Source: JAJEEA01 sp965116765
Lineage (GTDB): Bacteria; Acidobacteriota; Vicinamibacteria; Vicinamibacterales; UBA8438
Assembly (NCBI GenBank): GCA_965116765.1
Contig: OZ220718.1
Span: 3,286,001-3,350,000, forward strand
Direction: 5' to 3'
Length of the DNA stretch: 64,000 bases
Positions within the stretch are counted from its first letter, which is position 1. Each line of letters opens with the position of its first letter. The notes beneath the pieces are model-generated. The model saw only the letters and a list, made by a program, of their open reading frames with translations. It was not told where the DNA came from and ran no database searches. Below, one piece after another: positions 1 through 7,928 of this stretch. Both the position numbers and the translations under genes were made by a program.

Positions 1-474
1 GCTCGCGGCTTCTACAACCTCGACCAGCTCACGCGCCCCGAGTATCGCGAGCTCCGCCGCGACTACGGCTACAGGCGGCTGCGCAGATGGGTTGAGGCAG
101 AGCTGCTGTTCGAGACAGACGGCGAGGGCCGGATGACCTTGGCGGATACCGCCGCCGCGCGGCTCGACGAGGCGATGGTGGGGCTACTCGACTATCTGCG
201 TGACAGTCCGATCGTGGTCGAGGGCTACGCTGCTGCCCGCGGCGCCGGCTTGGAGTACCGGCGGTCGCAGATCCGGGCTGGTTTGGTGCGCTCGTACCTC
301 ATCCGCGCCTACCGGCTGCCGGCGTCCTTGACTGGGGCAATGCCGATGGGATCCCAGGCTGATGGCAGCCCGAGCGGCGGCGGAAGCTGGGACGGAATAG
401 CCCTGACGATACTCGTCGACGCGGACCGCCTCGAGCCCGACCGGTCGAGGCCGCGGTCCGCCCCGGCCTTTTGA
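1..474 (+). CDS. C-terminal fragment of a protein with an OmpA-like tail
   Basis: The reading frame is open from base 1, so this is the 3' part of a gene that begins outside the window; the first internal Met, at 133, is not the real start. About 157 residues are visible. Residues 1-45 are rich in Arg, Tyr and Leu. The second half contains VVEGYA, a basic helix and a VRSYL segment followed by TGAMPMG, which resembles the TD..G / RA..V core of OmpA-like peptidoglycan-binding domains. Similar tails occur on acidobacterial MCE/MlaD-type lipid-transport proteins, so that is my best guess for the whole protein. The call rests on pattern memory, and the diagnostic N-terminal domain is not in view. 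It lies on the plus strand and is not in an operon with the minus-strand genes that follow. Confidence 0.5.
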   Translation, partial: ARGFYNLDQLTRPEYRELRRDYGYRRLRRWVEAELLFETDGEGRMTLADTAAARLDEAMVGLLDYLRDSPIVVEGYAAARGAGLEYRRSQIRAGLVRSYLIRAYRLPASLTGAMPMGSQADGSPSGGGSWDGIALTILVDADRLEPDRSRPRSAPAF

Positions 475-894
475 CCCACGGCCGCGCCCTCGGGCTGGGC
501 CGGCGGATGCGACGCACGTATCAACCATCACCCTGAAGAACTCCGCAGAACATGGAACATCCCTCCGTGCTCCGCGTCGTCAGGCATTTCCGGACCCTAC
601 GGGGTTGTTTGCGGGAGGGGGGTAGAGTCGACGACTGGCGCGGTGGCGATAGGCGGAGGGGGTAGCTGTTCCCGGCGGCTTTCGCCGATGCCGGTGCCTC
701 ACTCCTCGCCGTGACTCCGTTTCCAGTCGCCGCTCATCGAACCGGACGGGCGGCTTTCCCGGCATCCGGCTCTCGGACGAGATCATGCCTTCGCCCACGG
801 GAAGCTCGCCGTTCGCGGCGCAAGGTGCGTGAGCCCGTACTCGGACCAGAGCCGGTCAGCCGGGAAGCGCACTACTTTCCCGGCCCGCAACTTG
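475..894. other. Intergenic region, nothing recognised
   Basis: This 420-bp gap separates the plus-strand fragment from the minus-strand repeat protein. The open frames inside it have no Shine-Dalgarno sequence and no family resemblance. It ends at a perfect palindrome. Confidence 0.5.
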
Positions 895-926
895 TGCTTG
901 TTATTCCGATATCGGAATAACAAGCA
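895..926. promoter_or_regulatory. 32-bp perfect palindrome, candidate operator
   Basis: The two 16-bp halves are exact reverse complements, centred between 910 and 911. The core TATTCCGATATCGGAATA (902-919) recurs exactly at 3738-3755, on the other side of the repeat-protein gene. A symmetric TTCCG..CGGAA core of this kind is typical of dimeric HTH repressors. It could also form a hairpin in the 3' region of the minus-strand gene. The regulator is not identifiable. Confidence 0.55.
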
Positions 927-1003
927 TTTCGGCATTCTTCACCACTCGAACCAGCCACAAGTCCGGTAGAATGAGGTAGTTGTGATTTTCTGGCGGACAC
1001 TAA

Positions 1004-3640
1004 CTAACAATTAACCCGCCGGATGCGCCCCCGGGCGCCAGCCAACAGGGTAAGGGCCAACAGCAACGTGCCCAAGAACGGAAGCGCCGGTACCACGCGG
1101 CCCACGCTCACCGCGAGCGTGAAGGGTCCGGTGGCCCCGCTGGCGTAGGTCGTGGCCTCAATCGTGTATGTGCCGGCCTCCAGCATCCTCGCAATTCTCG
1201 CGTTGGTTCCGACTGTATCGTCGTCGAAAACGATGACTGTCCCTTCCTGTCCCGCGCCCGTCAGCAGGAAGAGATAGCTATCGACGGACGGGGACGTCAG
1301 ATCGATCGTGATCTCGTTTCGCTGTCGCAACGTGAACGTATAGTAGCGAGCGAATCTACCCGGCCTGTTGGTCGAAGAACAACCCCCATCCCATGAGCCC
1401 TGCCGCATCAGGGTGCCCTGAATGACGCCGAGGTCCTCAATGCACGAACCTGTCGTAGGGTCTTCGACCGTCAGCCGGTCGGAAAAGCGCCTGCTGTCCA
1501 GCGCCGTGTCCAGATTCGGGCGCTCGCTGATCACCAGGAACAAATAGTACGTCCCGGGTGGCGGACTCTCCCAGGCCGTCTCCAGGTCGATGTTGCTGAA
1601 CCGCCTGTTGGGCGGCAATCGGCCGTTGTCGCTGAACTGCTGTCCGAAGCTCGCGGTGGCGACCCAGTAACCTTGGGAGCCTTCGAGGCGGCTGGACGTC
1701 GTCGCAAACAGCCGCGCATAGAGGGTCCCGGTAGTACGTGTCGATGAACCGTTCGTCACCCCGCCGATCTGGATGCGAACCCGATCCCCCGTCCGACGGT
1801 AGCTGACCGACCCGTCGATCTGTACGCCACCCTCTTCTTCGACCGTCAGCCGGTCGGAGAAGCGCCTGCTGTCCAGCGCCGTGTCCGGATTCGGGTGCTC
1901 GCTGATCACCAGGAACAAATAGTACGTCCCCGGTGGCGGACTCTCCCAGGCCGTCTCCAGGTCGATGTTGCTGAAGCGCCTGTTGGGCGGCAATCGGCCG
2001 TTGTCGCTGAACTGCTGTCCGAAGCTCGCGGTGGCGACCCAGTAGCCTTGGGAGCCCTCGAGGCGGCTGGACGTCGTCGCAAACAGCCGCGCATAGAGGG
2101 TCCCGGTAGTACGTGTCGATGAACCGTTCGCCACCGCGCCGATCTGGATGCGAACCCGATCCCCCGTCCGACGGTAGCTGACCGACCCGTCGATCTGTAC
2201 GCCACCCTCTTCTTCGACCGTCAGCCGGTCGGAGAAGCGCCTGCTGTCCAGCGCCGTGTCCGGATTCGGGTGCTCGCTGATCACCAGGAACAAATAGTAC
2301 GTCCCCGGTGGCGGACTCTCCCAGGCCGTCTCCAGGTCGATGTTGCTGAAGCGCCTGTTGGGCGGCAATCGGCCGTTGTCGCTGAACTGCTGTCCGAAGC
2401 TCGCGGTGGCGACCCAGTAGCCTTGGGAGCCCTCGAGGCGGCTGGACGTCGTCGCAAACAGCCGCGCATAGAGGGTCCCGGTAGTACGTGTCGATGAACC
2501 GTTCGCCACCGCGCCGATCTGGATGCGAACCCGATCCCCCGTCCGACGGTAGCTGACCGACCCGTCGATCTGTACGCCACCCTCTTCTTCGACCGTCAGC
2601 CGGTCGGAGAAGCGCCTGCTGTCCAGCGCCGTGTCCGGATTCGGGTGCTCGCTGATCACCAGGAACAAATAGTACGTCCCCGGTGGCGGACTCTCCCAGG
2701 CCGTCTCCAGGTCGATGTTGCTGAAGCGCCTGTTGGGCGGCAATCGGCCGTTGTCGCTGAACTGCTGTCCGAAGCTCGCGGTGGCGACCCAGTAGCCTTG
2801 GGAGCCCTCGAGGCGGCTGGACGTCGTCGCAAACAGCCGCGTATAGAGGGTCCCGGTCGTACGTGTCGATGAACCGTTCGTCACCCCGCCGATCTGGATG
2901 CGAACCCGATCCCCCGTCCGACGGTAGCTGACCGACCCGTCGATCTGTACGCCACCCTCTTCTTCGACCGTCAGCCGGTTGGAGAAGCGCCTGCTGTCCA
3001 GCGCCGTGTCCGGATTCGGGTGCTCGCTGATCACCAGGAACAAATAGTACGTCCCCGGTGGCGGACTCTCCCAGGCCGTCTCCAGGTCGATGTTGCTGAA
3101 GCGCCTGTTGGGCGGCAATCGGCCGTTGTCGCTGAACTGCTGTCCGAAGCTCGCGGTGGCGCCCCAGTAGCCCCGGGAGCCTTCGAGGCGGCTGGACGTC
3201 GTCGCAAACAGCCGCGCATAGAGGGTCCCGGTAGTACGTGTCGATGAACCGTTCGTCACCCCGCCGATCTGGATGCGAACCCGATCCCTTGTCCGACGGT
3301 AGCTTAGCGACCCCGAGATATGGATGTCCGTACCGTGAGCAGGCGCTACGTCCGGCCGGCCTCCCGGGGCCCGACGCCCCTCGCTACCGATGATGACCTC
3401 GACGGCGGGCCGTGCGTCCACCGGACCTTCCGGAGCTCGACGTTCGTCGCTACCCATGATGTCGAAGGTACCCCGTGCATCCACGGAACCCTCTGGGGTT
3501 AGATGGTCGTCCCTGCCGGTGATCTCGATGGCAGCACTCGACTGGGCCAGTACCGGTCCCGCTGCGACGGTCGCAAGCAGAACCGCTTCAAGACCAATCC
3601 GTAGCAGGAGTCCACTACTCGGATGTGAGACTTGTGCCAT
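1004..3640 (-). CDS. Secreted repeat protein: five 125-residue repeats, PPC domain, VPALP C-terminal anchor
   Basis: I chose the start at 3640, the second in-frame Met, because GGAGGG sits 7 nt upstream of it and a Sec signal peptide (LLLRIGLEAVLLATVAAGPVLA) follows directly; the upstream Met at 3685 has neither. After the signal come three short degenerate repeats of about 25 residues (R.APEGPVDAR type). Next come five copies of a beta-rich unit of 125 residues that starts SVSYRRTGDRVRIQIG and ends SRRFSDRLTVEEEGG. A pre-peptidase C-terminal (PPC) domain follows (RYYTFTL ... VDSYLFLL ... GTYTIEATT). The protein ends VPALPFLGTLLLALTLLAG plus basic residues, a VP-hydrophobic-RR tail like a sortase or exosortase-type sorting signal. 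It is probably surface-exposed. AT-rich sequence containing TATAAT-like boxes lies upstream near 3690-3720. It could be an adhesin or a matrix protein; no enzymatic residues are visible. Confidence 0.8.
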   Translation of the reverse strand: MAQVSHPSSGLLLRIGLEAVLLATVAAGPVLAQSSAAIEITGRDDHLTPEGSVDARGTFDIMGSDERRAPEGPVDARPAVEVIIGSEGRRAPGGRPDVAPAHGTDIHISGSLSYRRTRDRVRIQIGGVTNGSSTRTTGTLYARLFATTSSRLEGSRGYWGATASFGQQFSDNGRLPPNRRFSNIDLETAWESPPPGTYYLFLVISEHPNPDTALDSRRFSNRLTVEEEGGVQIDGSVSYRRTGDRVRIQIGGVTNGSSTRTTGTLYTRLFATTSSRLEGSQGYWVATASFGQQFSDNGRLPPNRRFSNIDLETAWESPPPGTYYLFLVISEHPNPDTALDSRRFSDRLTVEEEGGVQIDGSVSYRRTGDRVRIQIGAVANGSSTRTTGTLYARLFATTSSRLEGSQGYWVATASFGQQFSDNGRLPPNRRFSNIDLETAWESPPPGTYYLFLVISEHPNPDTALDSRRFSDRLTVEEEGGVQIDGSVSYRRTGDRVRIQIGAVANGSSTRTTGTLYARLFATTSSRLEGSQGYWVATASFGQQFSDNGRLPPNRRFSNIDLETAWESPPPGTYYLFLVISEHPNPDTALDSRRFSDRLTVEEEGGVQIDGSVSYRRTGDRVRIQIGGVTNGSSTRTTGTLYARLFATTSSRLEGSQGYWVATASFGQQFSDNGRLPPNRRFSNIDLETAWESPPPGTYYLFLVISERPNLDTALDSRRFSDRLTVEDPTTGSCIEDLGVIQGTLMRQGSWDGGCSSTNRPGRFARYYTFTLRQRNEITIDLTSPSVDSYLFLLTGAGQEGTVIVFDDDTVGTNARIARMLEAGTYTIEATTYASGATGPFTLAVSVGRVVPALPFLGTLLLALTLLAGARGRIRRVNC
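1459..3333 (-). repeat. Five tandem 375-bp coding repeats
   Basis: The 375-bp unit repeats at 1459, 1834, 2209, 2584 and about 2959, and the fifth copy diverges near 3310. Neighbouring copies differ at only a few bases, including silent positions, which implies recent duplication or continuing gene conversion rather than old purifying selection. Copy number is likely to vary between strains, and the array is prone to misassembly. Confidence 0.9.
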
Positions 3641-3737
3641 TCTTGCGCCCTCCTCGACGATCCTCAACATGGTCCGTCCCGTCAACTAACTAACTAATTT
3701 AATTATAATGTCCTTATAATGTCCGCATAGTGGGCCC

Positions 3738-3755
3738 TATTCCGATATCGGAATA
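3738..3755. promoter_or_regulatory. 18-bp palindrome TATTCCGATATCGGAATA, candidate operator
   Basis: This is an exact copy of the core of the palindrome at 895-926. After one mismatched pair the symmetry resumes with CC/GG, so it is an imperfect longer palindrome. It lies about 100 bp upstream of the repeat-protein start, where an operator would act, next to an AT-rich TATAAT-bearing stretch. Confidence 0.55.
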
Positions 3756-4077
3756 AGGCCACGTGCTCCGACGGTGGAAGGAGTGGCGGCCTGCTTGGCG
3801 GCATGCGTTCCACCGAATCCGACAATCTGGCGTCAAACACACCCCACCGCCACTGTAACTCGTCGGGCACGAGTGCCACCGCGACGTGTTTCGCAACGGT
3901 CACTGTCCTTAGGAGCAACGATGCGGTCGTCGGCGAGGAGAAGGGCTCCGGCAGCCCTGATGCCTCGCCACCCGGCCCAGGCGCGTGCCCCTTCGTCAGG
4001 GTCCGAAGTGGTGGGCGAGGGCCGGCTGGCGCCGGTCAGTCGTTCTCGTCATCGACGGCCTCGCTTCCTCGCTGTCG
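3756..4077. other. Intergenic region, nothing recognised
   Basis: This 322-bp gap separates the palindrome from the end of the trypsin gene. I see no credible ORF, RNA gene or terminator in it. Confidence 0.5.
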
Positions 4078-5043
4078 CTACCTCGATCCCGTCTGGTTCA
4101 GAATCCAGTCCACGTAGTGGGACACGCGCGTGTAGACCCCGTACTGCATTGCTCGGGCGCACCCGTAACCCCAACTCACGACGCCGAGCTGCGTCCACTC
4201 CGTGGGGCCGCCCGGCACCACCAGCGGGCCGCCGCTGTCACCCCCGCACGAGTCCATGGTGCCCTGCTGGTAGCCGGCACAGACGTGGCCGGCCGTGATT
4301 ACCTCGTTCGGATAGGCGCTCGCGCACGCCGCGTTGTCGAGGACCGGCACATCCACCACCTGCAACCGATCGGGAAGCGTTGGTGCACCCTCGAACGTAC
4401 GGCCCCAACCGGTGACCACCGAGCACGCCCCCGGGGAGCCGAAGACCTGGTTGAGCCGCGGCGACTGCAGTTGCACGGTGGCCGCCCGCGCGCCGACCGG
4501 GCGCGCCAGCCGCATCAAGGCGATGTCGTTGACCTGGGTCCGGGGATCGTAGCCCTCGTGGATGACGATTCGTTCCACCCCGCGGAGATCACCACGCTGG
4601 TCCAGCGACTGCGAGCCGTGCATGATCATCACGTCGTCCTCGTCCCACACTCTGACTCCCGCCTGGTTGTAGAAGCAGTGGGCCGCCGTCAGCACCCAGG
4701 TCGGAGAAATCAGGGAGCCCCCGCAGTTGTGGGCCAACGACCCGTCAAACCGGACCTGCAGCGAGACCTGCCAGGGCGCCAGGCCCGGCGGCGCGTCGAA
4801 GCCGCCGACGATGCGGGACACCCTGCGGGCCTCGGGGTCGACACACTGGAAAGTCTGCGTTCCCGGGTCGCGCAACATCCGTGTTCCACGAGCCACATAG
4901 TCGTTCCAGGACATCTGCGCCACGGCCTCTCCGCCCATCGCCAGCACCAGCCCGCAGAGCGGGGCGAGCCGACCGGCGCGCTTCACGCCGGCGCGCAACG
5001 TCGTCCACGCGTCACTTTCCCGCCGTCGGTTGGCTGACCTCAT
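4078..5043 (-). CDS. Secreted trypsin-like serine protease zymogen (peptidase S1)
   Basis: The start at 5043 is fixed by AAGGAGG eight bases upstream; the longer frame runs as a shadow through the preceding gene. The product is 321 residues. It has an N-terminal signal segment (LAPLCGLVLAMGGEAVAQ), a propeptide of about 35 residues, then R77-IVGG, the classic trypsin activation site. The catalytic triad is complete: His122 in TAAHC, Asp173 in NDIAL and Ser270 in GDSGGP. Asp264, six residues before the serine, is the S1-pocket residue that gives Arg/Lys specificity. Six or more cysteines fit the usual disulfides. It is probably exported and activated by cleavage after Arg77. It is the last gene of the minus-strand run that starts with the caspases, so the caspase and trypsin genes are likely co-expressed. 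Bacterial S1 proteases this close to the animal type are uncommon but known. Confidence 0.93.
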   Translation of the reverse strand: MRSANRRRESDAWTTLRAGVKRAGRLAPLCGLVLAMGGEAVAQMSWNDYVARGTRMLRDPGTQTFQCVDPEARRVSRIVGGFDAPPGLAPWQVSLQVRFDGSLAHNCGGSLISPTWVLTAAHCFYNQAGVRVWDEDDVMIMHGSQSLDQRGDLRGVERIVIHEGYDPRTQVNDIALMRLARPVGARAATVQLQSPRLNQVFGSPGACSVVTGWGRTFEGAPTLPDRLQVVDVPVLDNAACASAYPNEVITAGHVCAGYQQGTMDSCGGDSGGPLVVPGGPTEWTQLGVVSWGYGCARAMQYGVYTRVSHYVDWILNQTGSR

Positions 5044-5107
5044 CACATCGACCTCCTTGAATCCCGTCGCCTCACCGTTGCCGCCATCACGCCTGTCCGC
5101 CGCCACC

Positions 5108-5575
5108 TCACCGCCGCCCACTCGCCCGCTGCGCCTGGAGCTCGGCAATGCGGGCGTCGAGCCGCGTGGACAACTCGCTGAGCGGCACATTGAGGTCTGC
5201 GGCCAGCCGCTCCCGCAACTCGGCCAACTCCGCATCCGCCTCGGCCGCTGCCGCCGCGGCGTTCGCGGCGTCCGTCTCCAGCCGGGGCGCGGCCGCACTG
5301 CGCGTGGCTCTCGCGGTTCTCGCCGCCCGTGTCGCCTGCTGCGACGCCGCGCGGCGCGTGTCGGCGTCCGCCTCCGCCGCATTCAGATCGCTCCGCAAAG
5401 CCAGGAGCTGCTCCAGCGCCAACGCCAGGAGACCGGGCACGCCCGGTGGCAGACCCCCGCGCGCCGCACAAGCACCGCCCCCCAGCAACGCCGCCGCGAC
5501 GACCAGCGCCAACGCCCTCGATCCGAGGGCGCGGCGCCGCGCGCCGCCCCTCGACCCACGGATGATGTTCCCCAT
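5108..5575 (-). CDS. Small lipoprotein-like, Ala-rich coiled-coil protein
   Basis: I chose Met at 5575 because GGGAGG lies about 9 bases upstream, between the end of the caspase gene and this frame. The 155 residues begin with a basic n-region and a hydrophobic stretch (ALALVVAAALLGGGAC) that ends at Cys36, a plausible though imperfect lipobox. The rest is a long Ala/Arg/Glu-rich helix with heptad-like spacing (ELAELRERLAADL, ARIAELQAQ), so a coiled coil is likely. It sits between the caspase-PEGA-TPR gene and the trypsin gene with short gaps, which suggests co-transcription. It could be a periplasmic tether or an inhibitor-like partner, but nothing in the sequence shows which. Confidence 0.65.
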   Translation of the reverse strand: MGNIIRGSRGGARRRALGSRALALVVAAALLGGGACAARGGLPPGVPGLLALALEQLLALRSDLNAAEADADTRRAASQQATRAARTARATRSAAAPRLETDAANAAAAAAEADAELAELRERLAADLNVPLSELSTRLDARIAELQAQRASGRR

Positions 5576-5634
5576 GACTCCATGCCTCCCTTCGCGCAAG
5601 ACCTGCTCCCGAAACCGGTCGCCGGCCGACTCGC

Positions 5635-7893
5635 TCACGCCGTGGAGCATCCGGCCTGCGGCATCAGCGCCGTGATCTGATCGAGATAGTACCGGGCGTT
5701 CGCTGCTAACTCGGCGGGGGGATTGAGATCGAGCGCCTTCCGGTAGCTGCGCGTCGCTCCTCTGAGGAATTCGCAGGACTGCGCGACGTCGTTGAAAAGG
5801 TCCACGTTGACGCGGCCGAGCATAAGGTGCGCAACCGTGTTGTTTTCCCGGTAATCGATGGCGCGCTCGCAGTATCCCCGCGCGCGCCGCGGGTTGCCCA
5901 GGCCGATCTCCGTCATGCAGAGCCCCAGAAAGGCGCTCGACCGGCTCCTGCGGTACGCCTCCTCGCGGTCGGCGTGGACGCGGTCGGCCACCCCGAAGAA
6001 GAACAGGAGCCTCCGGCCGAACGACGACTCGAAGTTCGTCAGGTCGAGAAACCGCCGGTAGTCGTGGCGCGATTCGCGGAACAGCTCGGCCCGCAGGCGC
6101 GGCGAGGTCTCCTTGTCGGCGAGCATCCGGAGCGCGTCGGCCTTCCACAGGTGGGCCTGCTGAGACTCGGGGTTCAGCTCTATCGCGCGCCGGGCCTCCC
6201 CGACCGCCTCTTCCCAGGCGTCGTTCTCCCAGTACACCCGCGCCCGCATGCCGTGGTACAGGTCGCTGGAGCCCTCCAGGTTCCTGGCCTCCCCGAGTTT
6301 TATGCTGGCGCTCTGAGACTTCCCGGACTCCACCAGAACGGCCGCGAACTGTGTCAGCACCTCGACGTTCGTCGGGTCGATTGCTCGCGCCCGCTCATAG
6401 GCCTCCTCGGCCGCGTTCCGATCCCCGAGGAGATGGTAGACGTGCCCGAGCTCCCGCGCCGCGTCGAGGTAGTTGGGTGCGATTCTCAGGGCGGCGATGA
6501 ACAGGTCCCGGGCGCGCTCGAGATCCCCGCGGCTCTGGGTCCGCGTCACCGGCAGGAGGTTCCAGAGGCTCACGGACGAGCGCCGCGTGTACAACAGGCG
6601 CTCCCCCTGCTCGAATAGGCGCCGCGCCTCGGGCCTGGCCTGGAGTGGGTAGCGGATGCGCATGGTGACGGGGACCTCCTGTCCCGGACGAATCAGGACG
6701 TCCTTGGTATCCGACTCGTAGCCTGCCCGCACGCCCTCGAACTCGTGGTAGCCGGCCGGGAGCCCCTGGATCCGCAGCGGCTCGCCCCGGTTCACGGAGC
6801 CGACGAGCTGGCCGGCGATGTAGATGGCCACGTCGTCGAGATTGGCCTCGACGACCGCCGTTCCCACGGGCCGTTCGTCCCGCTCCTCGGCGAGGCGTTG
6901 CGTGCTCACGCCGAGCAGCATTTCCGGGTCGTAGTCCCCTCTCGCCGTCGGCGTCTGGAACACGTTGCGCCCCAGGCGGGCGCGCTCCTCGCGAGCGTAC
7001 GCCACCACGTTGCCTCGAACGTACTCGATGAGCTCGTGGGCCGTAATCCGCCCGTCGCGGGGGTCCAGGTCGGCGTACCCCGCGAAGGCCCTGGTCAGAA
7101 AGTAGGTGAAGAACCCGAATCCCGTGGCCAGATCCGGGGAGCCGTAGGACGATTCCCGCTCCGTGGCCGCCGTCAGGGTGAGGAAGTCGCCGGGCAGGCC
7201 GCGGAGCTCCTGGTGCAGCAGCTCGTTCGTGGTCTCGGGGTTGATCTTCCCGGAATGGCACGCGTCGGTGAGCAGCACCTTGTGCAGGGCTCGGACGCGG
7301 TTCGCCATGACGTCGCCCAGCGCCGCCATGGGATACGCGGTGTCCTCGAGCCGTTCCGGATCGACGTCCGACGGGGTCAGATACCCCCGGCCGTCCTTGA
7401 CATCGCCATGGCCGGCGAAGTAGACGACCACCCGGTCCTCGGGCCGCGCCACCGAGGGCAGCCACTCCTCGAGCTCGCGCCGGATGGCGGCGAGCGACGC
7501 CTGCTCGCCCACCAGCATCCGGACGTTCTCCGGCGGAAACGCGCCGCCTTCGTGGCTGACCAGCACGTCGTACATCGCCTCCGCGTCGCTCTCGGCGAAG
7601 CGCAACTGCAGGGACTCGGGGAGATTGGGGTATTCGCCGACGCCGATCACGACGGCGTATCCCCGAGGCACGGTCGGGGCGACGCCGGTCCCGAGCGCCT
7701 GGGTGGGGCGGGCATCGGCCGTCGCCTCGAACACGAGCCCCATGTCGCGAACATCGAGCCCGTTCGGCCGGGGCTGACCGGGCCGGGCCTGACCGGAGCC
7801 GACGGCGGGCGCTCCCGCCACGACCGCGACCGTGATGCAGGCCGCGAGTATGCGGCACGCGTCGCCGCAAGTTCCGTTTGCACGCATTTCCAT
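5635..7893 (-). CDS. Secreted caspase-like protease with PEGA domain and TPR repeats
   Basis: The start at 7893 follows AGGAGGAGAGAC. The 752-residue product has a Sec signal (ILAACITVAVVAGAPAVGSGQ). A caspase-fold (peptidase C14) domain spans roughly 75-325, with catalytic His162 in VYFAGHGD and Cys212 in LLTDACHSG. A PEGA domain lies at about 345-412 (AVVEANLDDVAIYIAGQ ... GYHEFEGVRAGYE), and TPR-type helices run from about 455 to the end. A central caspase with PEGA and TPR suggests a protease anchored to a periplasmic or envelope assembly, with the TPRs recruiting substrate or partners. The gene starts 35 bp after the next caspase gene ends, so the two are an operon. A paralogue without the caspase domain lies at 19172-20659. 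Substrate specificity cannot be read with confidence. Confidence 0.88.
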   Translation of the reverse strand: MEMRANGTCGDACRILAACITVAVVAGAPAVGSGQARPGQPRPNGLDVRDMGLVFEATADARPTQALGTGVAPTVPRGYAVVIGVGEYPNLPESLQLRFAESDAEAMYDVLVSHEGGAFPPENVRMLVGEQASLAAIRRELEEWLPSVARPEDRVVVYFAGHGDVKDGRGYLTPSDVDPERLEDTAYPMAALGDVMANRVRALHKVLLTDACHSGKINPETTNELLHQELRGLPGDFLTLTAATERESSYGSPDLATGFGFFTYFLTRAFAGYADLDPRDGRITAHELIEYVRGNVVAYAREERARLGRNVFQTPTARGDYDPEMLLGVSTQRLAEERDERPVGTAVVEANLDDVAIYIAGQLVGSVNRGEPLRIQGLPAGYHEFEGVRAGYESDTKDVLIRPGQEVPVTMRIRYPLQARPEARRLFEQGERLLYTRRSSVSLWNLLPVTRTQSRGDLERARDLFIAALRIAPNYLDAARELGHVYHLLGDRNAAEEAYERARAIDPTNVEVLTQFAAVLVESGKSQSASIKLGEARNLEGSSDLYHGMRARVYWENDAWEEAVGEARRAIELNPESQQAHLWKADALRMLADKETSPRLRAELFRESRHDYRRFLDLTNFESSFGRRLLFFFGVADRVHADREEAYRRSRSSAFLGLCMTEIGLGNPRRARGYCERAIDYRENNTVAHLMLGRVNVDLFNDVAQSCEFLRGATRSYRKALDLNPPAELAANARYYLDQITALMPQAGCSTA

Positions 7894-7928
7894 GTCTCTC
7901 CTCCTGGGAACCGGGCATGACCGGCTCC

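Noticed and set aside
711..920. 69-residue plus-strand ORF in the first intergenic region
   Set aside because: No ribosome site, no family resemblance, and it ends in the palindrome.
895..926. Palindromes as phage attachment sites
   Set aside because: No integrase, tRNA or phage gene lies between or near the copies; an operator pair is simpler.
1459..3333. Plus-strand ORFs of 75 residues repeated every 375 bp
   Set aside because: They are antisense shadows of the repeat-protein gene, which has a signal peptide, a ribosome site and a PPC domain.
5043..5382. Longer N-terminus of the trypsin (434 residues)
   Set aside because: The extra 113 residues are Arg-rich translation of the adjacent lipoprotein gene in another frame; a strong AAGGAGG marks the start at 5043.
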